Assembly: GCF_020707265.1 (NCBI RefSeq)
Contig: NZ_JAJFEQ010000003.1
Coordinates: 496,001 to 560,000, forward strand
Direction: 5' to 3'
DNA: 64,000 bases
DNA from: Massilia sp. IC2-477
GTDB lineage: Bacteria > Pseudomonadota > Gammaproteobacteria > Burkholderiales > Burkholderiaceae_D
The notes under the pieces are model-generated. The model was not told the origin of the DNA and searched no databases. It saw only the letters and a program-made list of their open reading frames with translations. The number at the start of each line of letters is the position of its first letter. Positions within the stretch are counted from its first letter, which is position 1. The position numbers and the translations under genes were made by a program. Shown here piece by piece: positions 46,989 to 56,401 of the stretch.

Positions 46989-47642
46989 CTAGTCGAACAG
47001 CCCGGCGCCGTCCCAGCGCGGCGCGGCCGGGTTCGAGCGCGCCGGCACCGCCCTGCCCGGCAGGCCGCGGCTGGCGAGCAGGCGCGGAAAGGCGCGGCAG
47101 TAACTCGACTGGATGCCGGCGAAGCGCGCCAGGTCGGCATACTCGACCACCATGCCGGGCGGCAGGCTGGCCAGCACCTGCACGACCCGCTCGCGCCAGT
47201 CCTCCGGCAGCGCCGGCAAGCGCTGGTCCAGCAGCGTGACCGGGTCGCCGACCCGGATCGGGCCGCCCTGCACTACGCGCGCCAGCACGCCACGCCGTCC
47301 ACGGATCGTGCGCGCCAGGCCCGGTCGTTGGACATCGAGTGCGCCGCAGGCCTCGCACTGGAAACTCAGGCGCAGGATGGCATCGGCGCCGACGCGCAGC
47401 AGCATGCCGGATTGGAGTTCCTGCGTGTCGAGCCCGAGCAGCAGGTTTTCGCGCAGCGCGAACGGGGGCAATCCCAGCTCTTCGTAGGCGGTGGCGCCGG
47501 CAATCAGCACCTGGCGCGGCGAGCGCGGGTCGGCGTGGCGGTCGCCCGCCAAACCTTCTCCCGCCAGGGCCTGCAGGGCATCCTGCGGGATCGGCGCGGG
47601 AGAACCCGGCGGGCGCAGCGACAGCGCGACGACCTTCGTCAT
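46989..47642 (-). CDS. MOSC domain fused to an alkyltransferase-like (MGMT/ATL) domain
   Basis: A 217-residue two-domain protein. Residues about 20-138 are a MOSC sulfur-carrier domain (GEGLAGDRH, FALRENLLLG, CEACG with Cys96 and Cys99, RGRRGVLARVVQGG). Residues about 148-217 match the helical O6-alkylguanine transferase DNA-binding domain (WRERVVQVLASLPPGMVVEY, then ADLARFAG). The alkyl-acceptor motif normally PCHR or PWHR reads LPGRAV, so the acceptor Cys is Gly. The domain could still recognise DNA. It is the last gene of the cyo-reg transcript, 8 bp after cytochrome c. The join of the two domains looks genuine since there is no break in frame. Confidence 0.78.
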   Translation of the reverse strand: MTKVVALSLRPPGSPAPIPQDALQALAGEGLAGDRHADPRSPRQVLIAGATAYEELGLPPFALRENLLLGLDTQELQSGMLLRVGADAILRLSFQCEACGALDVQRPGLARTIRGRRGVLARVVQGGPIRVGDPVTLLDQRLPALPEDWRERVVQVLASLPPGMVVEYADLARFAGIQSSYCRAFPRLLASRGLPGRAVPARSNPAAPRWDGAGLFD

Positions 47643-47650
47643 CGCTTGGG

Positions 47651-48040
47651 TCAGCGCTTTGCCGGCGCCACGGCCGGCGGGAAGGAGCGCAGGTAGACGA
47701 CGATGTCGCCCACCTGGCGCTCGCTCAGGAAGCCCCAGAAGCGCATGCGGGTGCCGGGAACGACGGCGTCCGGATCGCGGATGAAGGCCGCCAGGCGCCG
47801 CTCGTCCCAGGCGAAGCCGGCCTTCTTCATTGCCGGCGAATAGGCATAGTCGGGCAGGCTGCCGGCGCGGCGGCCGAGGATGCCGTTGAGCTGAGGCCCG
47901 AAATTGCTCTGTGCGTTCGGGCCCACCTGGTGGCAATTGGCGCAGCGTTTGAAGGCGCTGCGGCCGGCTGCGAGCGGATCGGCTGCGTGGGCGGTGCTTG
48001 CCGTGCCCAGCAGGAGGATGGCGAGGACAAGGCTGCGCAT
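47651..48040 (-). CDS. periplasmic class I cytochrome c
   Basis: A 129-residue precursor: signal peptide cut at about STAHA-A, then a single haem motif CANCH at 33-37 and an axial Met in GTRMRFWG (about 96-103). The PGTRM/SERQVGDIVVYLRSF C-terminus is typical of small soluble cytochromes of the c2/c550 group. It probably carries electrons in the periplasm. It starts 6 bp after the regA stop, so it lies in the operon of the quinol oxidase and its redox regulator. Confidence 0.92.
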   Translation of the reverse strand: MRSLVLAILLLGTASTAHAADPLAAGRSAFKRCANCHQVGPNAQSNFGPQLNGILGRRAGSLPDYAYSPAMKKAGFAWDERRLAAFIRDPDAVVPGTRMRFWGFLSERQVGDIVVYLRSFPPAVAPAKR

Positions 48041-48046
48041 GCCGCC

Positions 48047-48589
48047 CTACTTGACCCGCTGCTTTTCCAGCTTGCGTGCCAGCGTGCGCCGGTGCAGCCC
48101 GAGGCGGCGCGCCGCTTCCGAGATGTTGAAGTCGGTCTCGGCCAGCACCGCGTGGATGCGTTCCCACTCCAGGGTCTTGATCGAGGTCGAGCGGTTGGTG
48201 ATGTCTACCTCGGTGTTGCCGGCCACGTGGCCGAAGGCGGCCTCGATGTCGTCGGTATTCGAGGGCTTGGCCAGGTACTGGACCGCGCCCAGCTTGATCG
48301 CTTCCACCGCGGTGGCAATACTGGCGAAGCCGGTCAGCACGACGATCAGCATGTCCGGATCGTGCTCGTGCAGCAGCTGCACGCAGGCCAGGCCCGAGGA
48401 ATTCCCCTTGAGTTTCAGGTCGACCACGGCGTAGCCGGGGTGATGATCGGCCAGCAGCGCAGCCGCTTCGTCCTGTCCGTGTGCGACCAGGACCCGGTAG
48501 CCGCGCCGTTCGAAGGAACGGCTCAGGGTGCGCGCGAACGCCTCGTCGTCTTCGATGATCAGCAGCAGGCGCTCAATGTTTTCCGTCAA
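48047..48589 (-). CDS. regA: redox response regulator, RegA/PrrA/RoxR type
   Basis: A 180-residue two-domain regulator. The receiver has Glu13-Asp14, phospho-Asp57 (AVVDLKLKG), Thr86 and Lys108 (LAKPS). A flexible linker leads to a Fis-type helix-turn-helix (LEWERIHAVLAETDFNISEA, then ARRLGLHRRTLARKL), nearly invariant in the RegA/PrrA/ActR/RoxR group that controls oxidases, nitrogen and carbon fixation in response to redox state. The start is TTG at 48589 with GAGG six bases upstream. It overlaps regB by 17 bp. Confidence 0.92.
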   Translation of the reverse strand: MTENIERLLLIIEDDEAFARTLSRSFERRGYRVLVAHGQDEAAALLADHHPGYAVVDLKLKGNSSGLACVQLLHEHDPDMLIVVLTGFASIATAVEAIKLGAVQYLAKPSNTDDIEAAFGHVAGNTEVDITNRSTSIKTLEWERIHAVLAETDFNISEAARRLGLHRRTLARKLEKQRVK

Positions 48590-49925
48590 TGCGTTCCTCT
48601 TCCAGTTCGATGCTCGACAGCGGCAGGCTCAATGTCACCTGTGCGCCGCCCTCCTCCCGGTTGACCGCGTTTACCGAGCCGCCCAGCTTGCGCACCACGT
48701 TCACCGCCAGGAACAGCCCCAGGCCCCGTCCCGGCTTGATCTTGGTGGACTGGTAGGGCTTGCCGATCTGGCCCAGCATGCCTGGCGCAAAGCCGGGGCC
48801 GCGGTCGACCACGGCGACGTACAGGGTGCCGTCCTCGATCCAGGCATCCAGGCCAACCCAGTCGGGCGAGGCCTCGAGCGCATTGTCGAGCAGGTTGTCG
48901 ATGGTCTGCTTGAGCGCCGAATCGGAGGCCACCGGCAAGTCGTGCGCGATACGGTTATTGTACTGGAAGGCGGCCACTTGCCGGCTCGCACGCCAGCCTT
49001 TGACTACGCCGTCCAAGAAGGCGCGCACGGTGGTGCGCACCGCCGATTCGCCGCGCGCTTCGCCGGCCGACAGCAGGATGCCGCTGACGATGGTCTTGCA
49101 GCGCTGGAGCTGGGTCTGCATCTCGGTGATCTCTTCCAGCAGGCTAGGGTCGTCGCGGAACTGCGGCATGCGCTTCCAGTCGCCGAGGATCACGGAGACC
49201 GTGGCCAGCGGCGTGCCCAGCTCGTGGGCGGCGCCCGAGGCCAGCAGGCCCATGCGCACGATGTGCTCCTCTTCCACCGCATGCTGGCGCAGTGAGGCCA
49301 GCTGCGCCGCTTTCTGGCGCAGCGTATCCGAGATGCGCGAGATGAACATGACCAGCAGCGCCGCATTGAGCGCGAAGCAGACCAGCAGCCCCTGGATGTA
49401 CAGGCTCGAGATCCCGCGCGCATGGTCGAAAGGCAGCGCGAGCGGCTGGGCGTACATCGCCAGGCCGGCCAGGCAGGCGATCGTGATCAGGACGATGGTC
49501 CAGGTCCACAGCGCCTCCAACAGCACGGCCGACAGGATCACTTGCAGCAGGTAGAGGAACGAGAAGGGATTGTTGATACCGCCCGAGAGGTAGAGCAGCA
49601 CGGTCAGGCTGGCGACGTCCACCAGCAGGGCCATGAACATTTCGCTGTTGGAGACCGGCCGCCGCTCGTGCCAACGCAGGTGGCTGGCGACGTTGAAGGC
49701 GATCAGGCAGGCCAGCACCTGCAGCATGTGCACCAGCGGCAGCTGGATGTTAAAGATCAGGATGGCCGAGGCGATGGTCGTGATCTGTCCGATCACGGCG
49801 ATCCAGCGCAGCTCGATCAGCTGCAGCATGTTCTTGTGGCCCGCGGCGAATTCGACGTTGGCGGCGGCCGCCTGCGGCGAGCTGCGCCCGGCCTTGGCGA
49901 AGAAATCGAGGGGGTTCTGGATCAT
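48573..49925 (-). CDS. regB: redox sensor histidine kinase, RegB/PrrB/RoxS type
   Basis: A 450-residue membrane kinase with six hydrophobic segments in the first 200 residues. The hallmark quinone-binding motif GGINNPF is at about 115-121 in a short loop. The phospho-His is His234 in HELGTPLATVSV, and a Cys at 276 (QRCKTIV) is positioned as the redox-active Cys265 of Rhodobacter RegB. ATPase blocks DNLLDNALEAS and GRGLGLFL follow. It senses ubiquinone or thiol redox state and phosphorylates RegA. It lies 14 bp after SURF1. Confidence 0.93.
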   Translation of the reverse strand: MIQNPLDFFAKAGRSSPQAAAANVEFAAGHKNMLQLIELRWIAVIGQITTIASAILIFNIQLPLVHMLQVLACLIAFNVASHLRWHERRPVSNSEMFMALLVDVASLTVLLYLSGGINNPFSFLYLLQVILSAVLLEALWTWTIVLITIACLAGLAMYAQPLALPFDHARGISSLYIQGLLVCFALNAALLVMFISRISDTLRQKAAQLASLRQHAVEEEHIVRMGLLASGAAHELGTPLATVSVILGDWKRMPQFRDDPSLLEEITEMQTQLQRCKTIVSGILLSAGEARGESAVRTTVRAFLDGVVKGWRASRQVAAFQYNNRIAHDLPVASDSALKQTIDNLLDNALEASPDWVGLDAWIEDGTLYVAVVDRGPGFAPGMLGQIGKPYQSTKIKPGRGLGLFLAVNVVRKLGGSVNAVNREEGGAQVTLSLPLSSIELEEERIDGKH

Positions 49926-49939
49926 GCGGGTCGATGTTG

Positions 49940-50740
49940 TCAGTCGTCGTCGCGGATTTTACCGCCATGACGGCTGACCCACCACCAGGCGGCGCCGACC
50001 ATCAGGGCCAGCGCGTACCAGGTCAGGGCATAGACCAGATGATTGTTCTGGAAGGAGATGACGGTCAGGCCACCAACGGCGCGCTCGGGTGCGTCGGCCG
50101 GGTCCTGGTTCTTGCCGGCGTCGATGAAGTACGGAGCAACGTTGGTCAGCCGGCGCGCTGCCGCCAGTGCGGCGACGTCGCGTGAAAACCAGCGGTTCGT
50201 TACCGGGTCGTTATCGCGCAGGAAGCCGCCCTTCGGCTCGCTGATGCGCAGCAGGCCGGTGACGTCGACGCGCTCGCCCGCGCCGGCGCAGGGGTCGGCG
50301 CCGGCCTGCTTGCCGGGGTAACGCCCCGGCTTGTTCCCGGTCGCCGGAATGAAACCGCGATTGATGAAGACGATGTGGCCCTCCGCCGTACACAGCGGCG
50401 TGAGCAGCCAGAAGCCCGCGCCAAGCTCGGAGACGGCCTGCACGGGGGTGGTGAATTCGTAGAGGTAGTGCCCGGCAAGACGTACGCGCCGGTATTCGTC
50501 GGATTCTCTGGAGACTTGCGCCCAGCGCGCAGCGGGAGGCGGCGCGACCGGGTTCGCATGCACGCGTGCGTCGACGCGTGCGATCAGGTCCAGCTTCCAT
50601 TGCAGGCGAACGACCTGCCAGGTTCCCAGACCCAGGAACAATACGACCAGCAGCAGGGCCACCACCGCCAGCACCCGCCGCGCAAGCAGGCTGCGCGGGG
50701 GATGGGCGGCGGGTCCTGCCTGCTGGCCGCGGTCCTGCAT
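49940..50740 (-). CDS. SURF1 family oxidase assembly protein
   Basis: A 266-residue membrane protein with TM1 at about 21-42 and TM2 at about 236-256 framing a periplasmic domain. Family features are LGTWQVVRLQWKLDLI (about 38-53), INRGFIP in place of the usual NRGW, and the end block FQNNHLVYALTWYALALM. SURF1 helps insert haem a or o into subunit I of haem-copper oxidases. Its ATG directly abuts the cyoD stop, and it precedes regB, so it is part of the oxidase operon. Confidence 0.9.
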   Translation of the reverse strand: MQDRGQQAGPAAHPPRSLLARRVLAVVALLLVVLFLGLGTWQVVRLQWKLDLIARVDARVHANPVAPPPAARWAQVSRESDEYRRVRLAGHYLYEFTTPVQAVSELGAGFWLLTPLCTAEGHIVFINRGFIPATGNKPGRYPGKQAGADPCAGAGERVDVTGLLRISEPKGGFLRDNDPVTNRWFSRDVAALAAARRLTNVAPYFIDAGKNQDPADAPERAVGGLTVISFQNNHLVYALTWYALALMVGAAWWWVSRHGGKIRDDD

Positions 50741-51142
50741 TTACTGCATGTCGTGCATGCCGTGGGTGGTGTCGCTTGCGCCACCCATGGCCGGCATCAT
50801 GTTGGCGTTCATGTGGTGCATGACCCAGATCGAGCCGGCCAGCACGATGACCAGCAGGACGACGGTCAGGATCAGCGCCATCATGTTCCAGCCGCCTTCC
50901 GACTTCGAGTTCATGTGCAGGAAGTAGATCATCTGCACGACGAACTGCACGGCGGCGAAGCCCATGATCACGTACTTCGTCGTTTCCGGTGGCAGCACGT
51001 TGCCCATGACGAGCCAGAACGGGATCGCGGTCAGGATCAGCGACAGCACGAAGCCGATGGCGTAATCCTTGATGCTGTAATGCGTGACGAAGCTGGTGTG
51101 ACCGTCGTGGTCGTGCTCGTGGTGGTGGATGTGATCGCTCAT
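50741..51142 (-). CDS. cyoD: cytochrome o ubiquinol oxidase subunit IV
   Basis: A 133-residue protein with a His-rich N-terminus (HIHHHEHDHDGH), then three hydrophobic helices (about 27-45, 53-72 and 85-105). ATGA overlaps the end of cyoC (51139-51142). It completes the cyoABCD set. The Met/His-rich C-terminus (HHMNANMMPAMGG) is a local peculiarity. Confidence 0.93.
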   Translation of the reverse strand: MSDHIHHHEHDHDGHTSFVTHYSIKDYAIGFVLSLILTAIPFWLVMGNVLPPETTKYVIMGFAAVQFVVQMIYFLHMNSKSEGGWNMMALILTVVLLVIVLAGSIWVMHHMNANMMPAMGGASDTTHGMHDMQ

Positions 51143-51777
51143 GGCAGCACTCCCATCAGGTAGACAAAGGTGAACACGCCGATCCAGACGACGTCCAGGA
51201 AGTGCCAGAACAGCGACAGGCACTGCAGGCGACGGAAGTTCTCGGTGGTCAGGCCGTGTTTCGACAGCTGCACCATCAGGGTGATCAGCCAGATTGCGCC
51301 GAACAGCACGTGCAGGCCGTGGGTACCGACCAGCGAGAAGAACGCGGTCAGGAAGCCGCTGCGGCTCGGACCCGCGCCTTCATGGATCAGGTGCAGGAAC
51401 TCGTAGATCTCGAGCGACAGGAAGGCCGCGCCCAGCAGGCCGGTGACGCCCATCCACAGCAGGGTCGCGCCCAGCTTCTTGGCCTGGGCCGACACCATCG
51501 CGAAGCCGAAGGTGATCGACGACAGCAGCAGGAAGCCGGTGTTAATGGCGATCAGCGTCAGGTCGAACAGCTCGGCGCCGGTCGGACCGCCGGCGTAGTT
51601 ACGGCCCAGCACCGCATAGGTGGCGAACAGGGACGCGAAGATGAGGCAGTCGCTCATCAGGTAAATCCAGAAACCGAGCAGGGTGCCCTGTTCCGGATGG
51701 TGCTCGCGCACCAGGTAGCGCGCGGTCACCTCGTCGGCGGTCAGGCCGCCGGGAATAGTAGCTTTAATTTCAGACAT
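51139..51777 (-). CDS. cyoC: cytochrome o ubiquinol oxidase subunit III
   Basis: A 212-residue, five-helix subunit III. Recognisable are [20 protein letters not shown] near residue 35 and [15 protein letters not shown] around 150, as in CyoC. It has no metal centre. The gene overlaps cyoB by 8 bp and cyoD by 4 bp. It stabilises subunit I of the bo3 quinol oxidase. Confidence 0.95.
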   Translation of the reverse strand: MSEIKATIPGGLTADEVTARYLVREHHPEQGTLLGFWIYLMSDCLIFASLFATYAVLGRNYAGGPTGAELFDLTLIAINTGFLLLSSITFGFAMVSAQAKKLGATLLWMGVTGLLGAAFLSLEIYEFLHLIHEGAGPSRSGFLTAFFSLVGTHGLHVLFGAIWLITLMVQLSKHGLTTENFRRLQCLSLFWHFLDVVWIGVFTFVYLMGVLP

Positions 51778-53773
51778 GGCTCTTCAGCAGCATAGTGTGC
51801 GCTTCTTCAGTGCGGGCAACTTCTTCCGCCGGAATGTAGTAATCGCGCTTGTAGTTGAACGTGTGGATGATGATCGCGGCCATCATGGCAACAAAGGACA
51901 CGGCGACGAGCAGCCACATGTGCCAGATGATGCCGAAGCCGACCACGGCCGACAGTGCCGAGATGCCGAAACCAGCCCAGGTATTCTTGGGCATGTGGAT
52001 CGCCACATAGTCTTTCAGCGGACGCTGGTAGCCGTTCTTCTTCATGTCGGCGAAGGTGTCGTTGTCGTGCACCACCGGGGTGAAGGCGAAGTTGTAGTCC
52101 GGCGGTGGCGACGAGGTCGCCCACTCCAGGGTACGGCCATCCCACGGGTCACCGGTGACATCGCGCAGCTTGGCGCGGTCTTTCCAGGTGAAGAAGATCT
52201 GCAGGATCAGCGCAGCGATGCCGCCAGCGATCATCAGGGTACCGAACAGCGAGATCTGGAACAGCGGCTGAAGTTCCGGGTCTTCGAAGTGGCTGGTACG
52301 ACGGGTCACGCCCATGAAGCCCAGGATGTAGGGCGGCAGGAAGGCGAACCAGAAGCCGATCGACCACAGCCAGAAGGAGACCTTGCCCCAGAACTGGTTC
52401 AGCTTCACGCCGGTCATCTTCGGCGCCCAGTAGTTGAAGCCGGCGAAAATGCCGAACACGACGCCGCCGATGATCACGTTATGGAAGTGGGCGATCAGGA
52501 ACAGCGAGTTGTGCAGCACGAAGTCGGCCGCCGGGATCGCCAGCATCACGCCGGTCATGCCGCCGATGACGAAGGTCAGCATGAAGGACACGGTCCACAT
52601 CATCGGCAGTTCAAAGCGGATACGGCCGCGGTACATCGTGAACAGCCAGTTGAAGATCTTCGCGCCCGTCGGGATCGAGATGATCATCGTGGTGATGCCG
52701 AAGAACGAGTTGACGCTCGCGCCGCTGCCCATGGTGAAGAAGTGGTGCAGCCACACCAGGTAGGACAGCACCATGATCACGCAGGTCGCGTAGACCATGG
52801 AGGTATAGCCGAACAGGCGCTTGCCGCAGAAGGTCGAGACGACTTCCGAGAAGATGCCGAAGGCCGGCAGGATCAGGATGTAGACCTCAGGGTGGCCCCA
52901 GATCCAGATCAGGTTCACGTACATCATCGCGTTGCCGCCACGGTCGTTCGTGAAGAACGCGGTGTCGAACAGGCGGTCCATGCCCAGCATGGCCAGCACG
53001 GCGGTCAGGATCGGGAAGGTGATCACGATCAGGATGTTGGTGCACAGCGAGGTCCAGACGAAGACAGGCATCTTCATCAGGCCCATGCCCGGTGCGCGCA
53101 TCTTGACGATGGTGACGATCAGGTTGACGCCCGAGAGCAGCGTACCGACGCCCGCGATCTGCAATGACCAGATGTAGTAGTCGACGCCCACCCCAGGACT
53201 TGCCAGGATGCCCGACAGCGGCGGATAGGCCAGCCAGCCGGTGCGTGCGAATTCACCCACGAACAGCGAGGCCATGACCAGCACGGCGCCCATGGTGGTC
53301 ATCCAGAACGAGAAGTTGTTCAGGAACGGGAATGCCACGTCGCGCGCGCCGATCTGCAGCGGCACGACATAGTTCATCAGGCCCGTCACGAACGGCATCG
53401 CCACGAAGAAGATCATGATCACGCCGTGGGCGGTGAAGATCTGGTCGTAGTGGTCCGGCGGCAGGAAGCCGTGGTTGGAGCCGAAGGCGAACGCCTGCTG
53501 CGCACGCATCATGAGGGCGTCGGCGAAGCCGCGCAGGAACATGATGAGGCCGAGGATCATGTACATGATGCCGATTTTCTTGTGGTCGATACTGGTGAAC
53601 CAGTTGTTCCACAAGTTGCCCCACTGGCGGAAGTAGGTGATCAGGGCCGCCAGGCCCAGGCCACCGACGATCACGCCGGCGAAGGTTGCGATCAGGATCG
53701 GCTCGTGGAACGGAATCGCGTCCCAGCTGAGCCGACCGAAGATAAGCTTCGTCAAGTCGAGAGAGTCTTGCAT
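51770..53773 (-). CDS. cyoB: cytochrome o ubiquinol oxidase subunit I
   Basis: The 667-residue catalytic, proton-pumping haem-copper subunit. Low-spin haem His is in [11 protein letters not shown], the copper/active-site block is [17 protein letters not shown] with the cross-linked Tyr, LHHFFTMG gives two CuB His, and the haem pair is in HFHNVIIGG. The N-terminal TM0 ([20 protein letters not shown]) and length are those of CyoB rather than CoxA. The ATG lies 2 bp after cyoA. Confidence 0.97.
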   Translation of the reverse strand: MQDSLDLTKLIFGRLSWDAIPFHEPILIATFAGVIVGGLGLAALITYFRQWGNLWNNWFTSIDHKKIGIMYMILGLIMFLRGFADALMMRAQQAFAFGSNHGFLPPDHYDQIFTAHGVIMIFFVAMPFVTGLMNYVVPLQIGARDVAFPFLNNFSFWMTTMGAVLVMASLFVGEFARTGWLAYPPLSGILASPGVGVDYYIWSLQIAGVGTLLSGVNLIVTIVKMRAPGMGLMKMPVFVWTSLCTNILIVITFPILTAVLAMLGMDRLFDTAFFTNDRGGNAMMYVNLIWIWGHPEVYILILPAFGIFSEVVSTFCGKRLFGYTSMVYATCVIMVLSYLVWLHHFFTMGSGASVNSFFGITTMIISIPTGAKIFNWLFTMYRGRIRFELPMMWTVSFMLTFVIGGMTGVMLAIPAADFVLHNSLFLIAHFHNVIIGGVVFGIFAGFNYWAPKMTGVKLNQFWGKVSFWLWSIGFWFAFLPPYILGFMGVTRRTSHFEDPELQPLFQISLFGTLMIAGGIAALILQIFFTWKDRAKLRDVTGDPWDGRTLEWATSSPPPDYNFAFTPVVHDNDTFADMKKNGYQRPLKDYVAIHMPKNTWAGFGISALSAVVGFGIIWHMWLLVAVSFVAMMAAIIIHTFNYKRDYYIPAEEVARTEEAHTMLLKSHV

Positions 53774-53775
53774 GG

Positions 53776-54816
53776 TTACTTCTTCACAGGATTGTTATTG
53801 GTGCCCGGAACCGGACCACCGGCTGCAGGCGTCACACACATTTCCAGTTCCGCCAGTTGGGCATCGCTGCCCTGCTTCGGCAGGCGCTTGGCCGCCGCGG
53901 CGATCTGGTTGCGCTTGTGGTCGTCCGCCATCTGCTGGTTCATGCAGACGCTGCCTTCGGCCACGCAGCGGTTCAGGACACGGTTGAACAGCGCGGTTTC
54001 CACCTGGCCGTAATGGCGCACCGGCTCACGCACGGACGGCTTTTCCAGGGTCAGGTAACCGGCACGGTTCAGCTGTTCAGGATTGCTCTTCATCTGCTGC
54101 ACCCAGGCGTCGAACTCGCCCGTGCTCACGCCCTTGTAGGCGAAGTGCATGTGCGAGAAGCCTTCGCCGCTGAAGTTGGCGGACAGGCCCTTGTAGTCGC
54201 CCGGCTTGTTCAGCACGGCGTTCAGGGTCGTCTCCATGCCCGGCATCGCGTAGATCATGCCGGCCAGCGTCGGGATGTAGAAGGTGTTCATCACGGTCGA
54301 CGAGGTGATCTTGAAGCGGATCGGCACGTCCACCGGGGTGACCAGTTCGTTGACCGAAGCGATGCCCTGCTCCGGATAGATGAACAGCCACTTCCAGTCG
54401 AGCGCCACGACCTGCACCTCGAGCGGCTTGGTCGATGCCGGGATCGGACGGTGCTCGTCGATGCGGTCGAGCGGACGGTACGGGTCCAGCTTGTGGGTCG
54501 AGACCCAGGTGATCAGGCCCAGCACGATGATGATCAGGAGCGGCGCGCCCCAGATCACGAGTTCGAGCTTGGTCGAGTGGTCCCAGTCGGGTTCGTATTT
54601 GGCGCTGGTGTTGCTCTTGCGGTAGCGCCAGGCGAACAGGACAGTCAGGATCATCACCGGGACGATGATGATCAACATGAGCAGGACCGAGATCGTGATC
54701 AGGTCTGCCTGCTGCTTTGCAATATCGCCGGTGGGATTCATCACCACCGTGTTGCAGCCGGACAGCAGTGCAAGCAGGAGTAATGGGAGTCCGCGGCGGA
54801 CAATTTTAGGAATCAT
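53776..54816 (-). CDS. cyoA: cytochrome o ubiquinol oxidase subunit II
   Basis: A 346-residue lipoprotein. The lipobox is LLSGC near residue 21, followed by two helices (about 39-62 and 88-108) and a cupredoxin domain. The CuA ligands are absent, as expected for a quinol oxidase: the region reads [13 protein letters not shown]. The last 60 residues carry additional Cys and a Lys/Pro tail beyond the E. coli length. First gene of the cyoABCD-SURF1-regBA operon; divergent from an MFS carrier. Confidence 0.95.
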   Translation of the reverse strand: MIPKIVRRGLPLLLLALLSGCNTVVMNPTGDIAKQQADLITISVLLMLIIIVPVMILTVLFAWRYRKSNTSAKYEPDWDHSTKLELVIWGAPLLIIIVLGLITWVSTHKLDPYRPLDRIDEHRPIPASTKPLEVQVVALDWKWLFIYPEQGIASVNELVTPVDVPIRFKITSSTVMNTFYIPTLAGMIYAMPGMETTLNAVLNKPGDYKGLSANFSGEGFSHMHFAYKGVSTGEFDAWVQQMKSNPEQLNRAGYLTLEKPSVREPVRHYGQVETALFNRVLNRCVAEGSVCMNQQMADDHKRNQIAAAAKRLPKQGSDAQLAELEMCVTPAAGGPVPGTNNNPVKK

Positions 54817-54884
54817 GCTAGGTATCTAACGTTACATGGGAATAAGAACATGCTACTGTAACGCCAACGGCCTACGGCAACCAT

Positions 54885-54900
54885 TGGACACTTTGTCCCA
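54885..54900. promoter_or_regulatory. inverted repeat in the cyoA/MFS divergent region
   Basis: Arms GGACA and TGTCC (54886-54890 and 54894-54898) around CTT, with a T-G pair extended one base on either side. It lies 69 bp upstream of cyoA and 97 bp upstream of the MFS start, so it may be an operator of the divergent promoters. Confidence 0.35.
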
Positions 54901-54996
54901 CCCTTGCTATATTGCAATTACGGCATCGCCGCAATCACAACAAGCAGAGGCGCGATTTCAGGCTGTCGAGGCCAGCTGACCTCAGGAGACGAAGAT

Positions 54997-56340
54997 ATGC
55001 AAAGCACGACGACGTACGGCGCTGCAGGTAGCGCTCCCATCACCCACCCGACCAGCGGGGCCCGCAACATCAACGCCAGGGATGGCGAAATCCACCCGGG
55101 TGAAATAGCCGTCGGCGTGGTCATTGGCCGCGCCTCGGAATATTTCGAATTCTTCGTCTATGCCATTGCTTCCGTGCTCGTGTTCCCGGCGATCTTTTTC
55201 CCGTGGGCTGACCGGCTGGAAGCGACACTCTACTCGTTTATCATTTTTTCGTTCGCATTCATCGTGCGCCCCATCGGCACGGTGATCTTCATGTGGCTGC
55301 AAACCCGTTTCAGCCGCGAAATCAAGCTGACCATCGCCCTGCTCCTGATGGGCACCAGCACCGTCGTGATTTCCTTCCTGCCGTCCTATGACCGGATCGG
55401 CATGGCGGCCATCGTGATCCTGTCGCTGATGCGCATCGGCCAGGGCATCGCCCAGGGCGGCTCCTGGGACGGCCTGCCCTCGCTGCTGGCTCTGTCGGCG
55501 CCGGAACACAAGCGCGGCTTTTACGCGATGCTGGGCCAGCTGGCAGCGCCGATCGGCTTCCTGATCGCCGCCGGCCTGTTCGCCTACCTGCTGAGCAACC
55601 TGTCGCAGGACGATTTCCTGGTCTGGGGCTGGCGCTTCCCGTTCTTCTGCGCCTTCGCCATCAACATCGTGGCCCTGTTCGCGCGCCTGCGCCTGGTCTC
55701 GACCAGCGAATATTCGCGCCTGCTGGACGCCCACGAACTCGACCCGGCCCCGGTCGGCGAGCTGGTGAAGTCGCAGGGCAGCAATATCGCGATCGGTGCC
55801 CTGGCCGCGCTGGCCAGCTACGCCCTGTTCCACCTGGTGACGGTGTTCCCGCTGTCCTGGATCCAGCTCTACGATACCCGCCCGATGGACGAGTTCCTGC
55901 ACGTCCAGATGTGGGGCGCCGCGCTGGCGGTGCTGGCGGTGCTGGCTTCGGGCCTGATCGCCGACAAGGTCGGCCGCCGCACCACCCTCGGCACCCTGGC
56001 CGCCCTGATCGCCCTGTTCTCGGGCTTCGTGCCGACCCTGATGGATGGCGGCGAAACCGGCCAGAACATCTTCATCCTGGTCGGCTTCGTCCTGCTCGGC
56101 CTGTCGTACGGCCAGGCCGCCGGCGCCGTGACCGCGAACTTCAAGCAGCAGTACCGCTATACCGGCGCGGCCCTGACCTCGGACCTGGCCTGGCTGGTCG
56201 GCGCGGCCTTTGCCCCGCTGGTCGCGCTCGGCCTGTCGGCGAATTTCGGCCTCGGCTATGTCAGCCTCTACCTGCTGTCGGGCGCAGTCGGCTCGCTGGC
56301 GGCGCTGAGCCTGAACCGGGCGCTGGAAATCCGCGACTGA
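54997..56340 (+). CDS. MFS transporter of the MHS branch with altered signature motifs
   Basis: A 447-residue twelve-helix carrier. The first helix (RASEYFEFFVYAIASVLVFP) and overall layout match the MHS group, and it is similar to the 29240 carrier. However the canonical GDRIGRK loop reads MWLQTRFSREIK, and the GGEWGGA motif reads GGSWDGLP. The later motif DKVGRRTTLG is intact. The N-terminal 30 residues are hydrophilic. AGGAG precedes the ATG at 54997. Substrate unknown; the motif changes suggest altered function. A terminator follows at once. Confidence 0.84.
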   Translation: MQSTTTYGAAGSAPITHPTSGARNINARDGEIHPGEIAVGVVIGRASEYFEFFVYAIASVLVFPAIFFPWADRLEATLYSFIIFSFAFIVRPIGTVIFMWLQTRFSREIKLTIALLLMGTSTVVISFLPSYDRIGMAAIVILSLMRIGQGIAQGGSWDGLPSLLALSAPEHKRGFYAMLGQLAAPIGFLIAAGLFAYLLSNLSQDDFLVWGWRFPFFCAFAINIVALFARLRLVSTSEYSRLLDAHELDPAPVGELVKSQGSNIAIGALAALASYALFHLVTVFPLSWIQLYDTRPMDEFLHVQMWGAALAVLAVLASGLIADKVGRRTTLGTLAALIALFSGFVPTLMDGGETGQNIFILVGFVLLGLSYGQAAGAVTANFKQQYRYTGAALTSDLAWLVGAAFAPLVALGLSANFGLGYVSLYLLSGAVGSLAALSLNRALEIRD

Positions 56341-56363
56341 GCGAAACGCGTTCTCATGGTAAA

Positions 56364-56387
56364 GCGGCCCCATCCGGGGCCGTTTTT
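56364..56387 (+). terminator. rho-independent terminator of the MFS gene
   Basis: Arms CGGCCCC (56365-56371) and GGGGCCG (56376-56382) with loop ATCC, followed by TTTTT. It lies 24 bp past the stop and separates the carrier from the convergent SDR gene. Confidence 0.82.
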
Positions 56388-56401
56388 CATTGCCGGCGCA
56401 C

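Noticed and set aside
53776-54816. CuA site in subunit II, which would make the oxidase a cytochrome c oxidase
   Set aside because: The cupredoxin region reads [13 protein letters not shown], without the two Cys and the ligand spacing of CuA; the lipobox and neighbouring subunits also fit a quinol oxidase.
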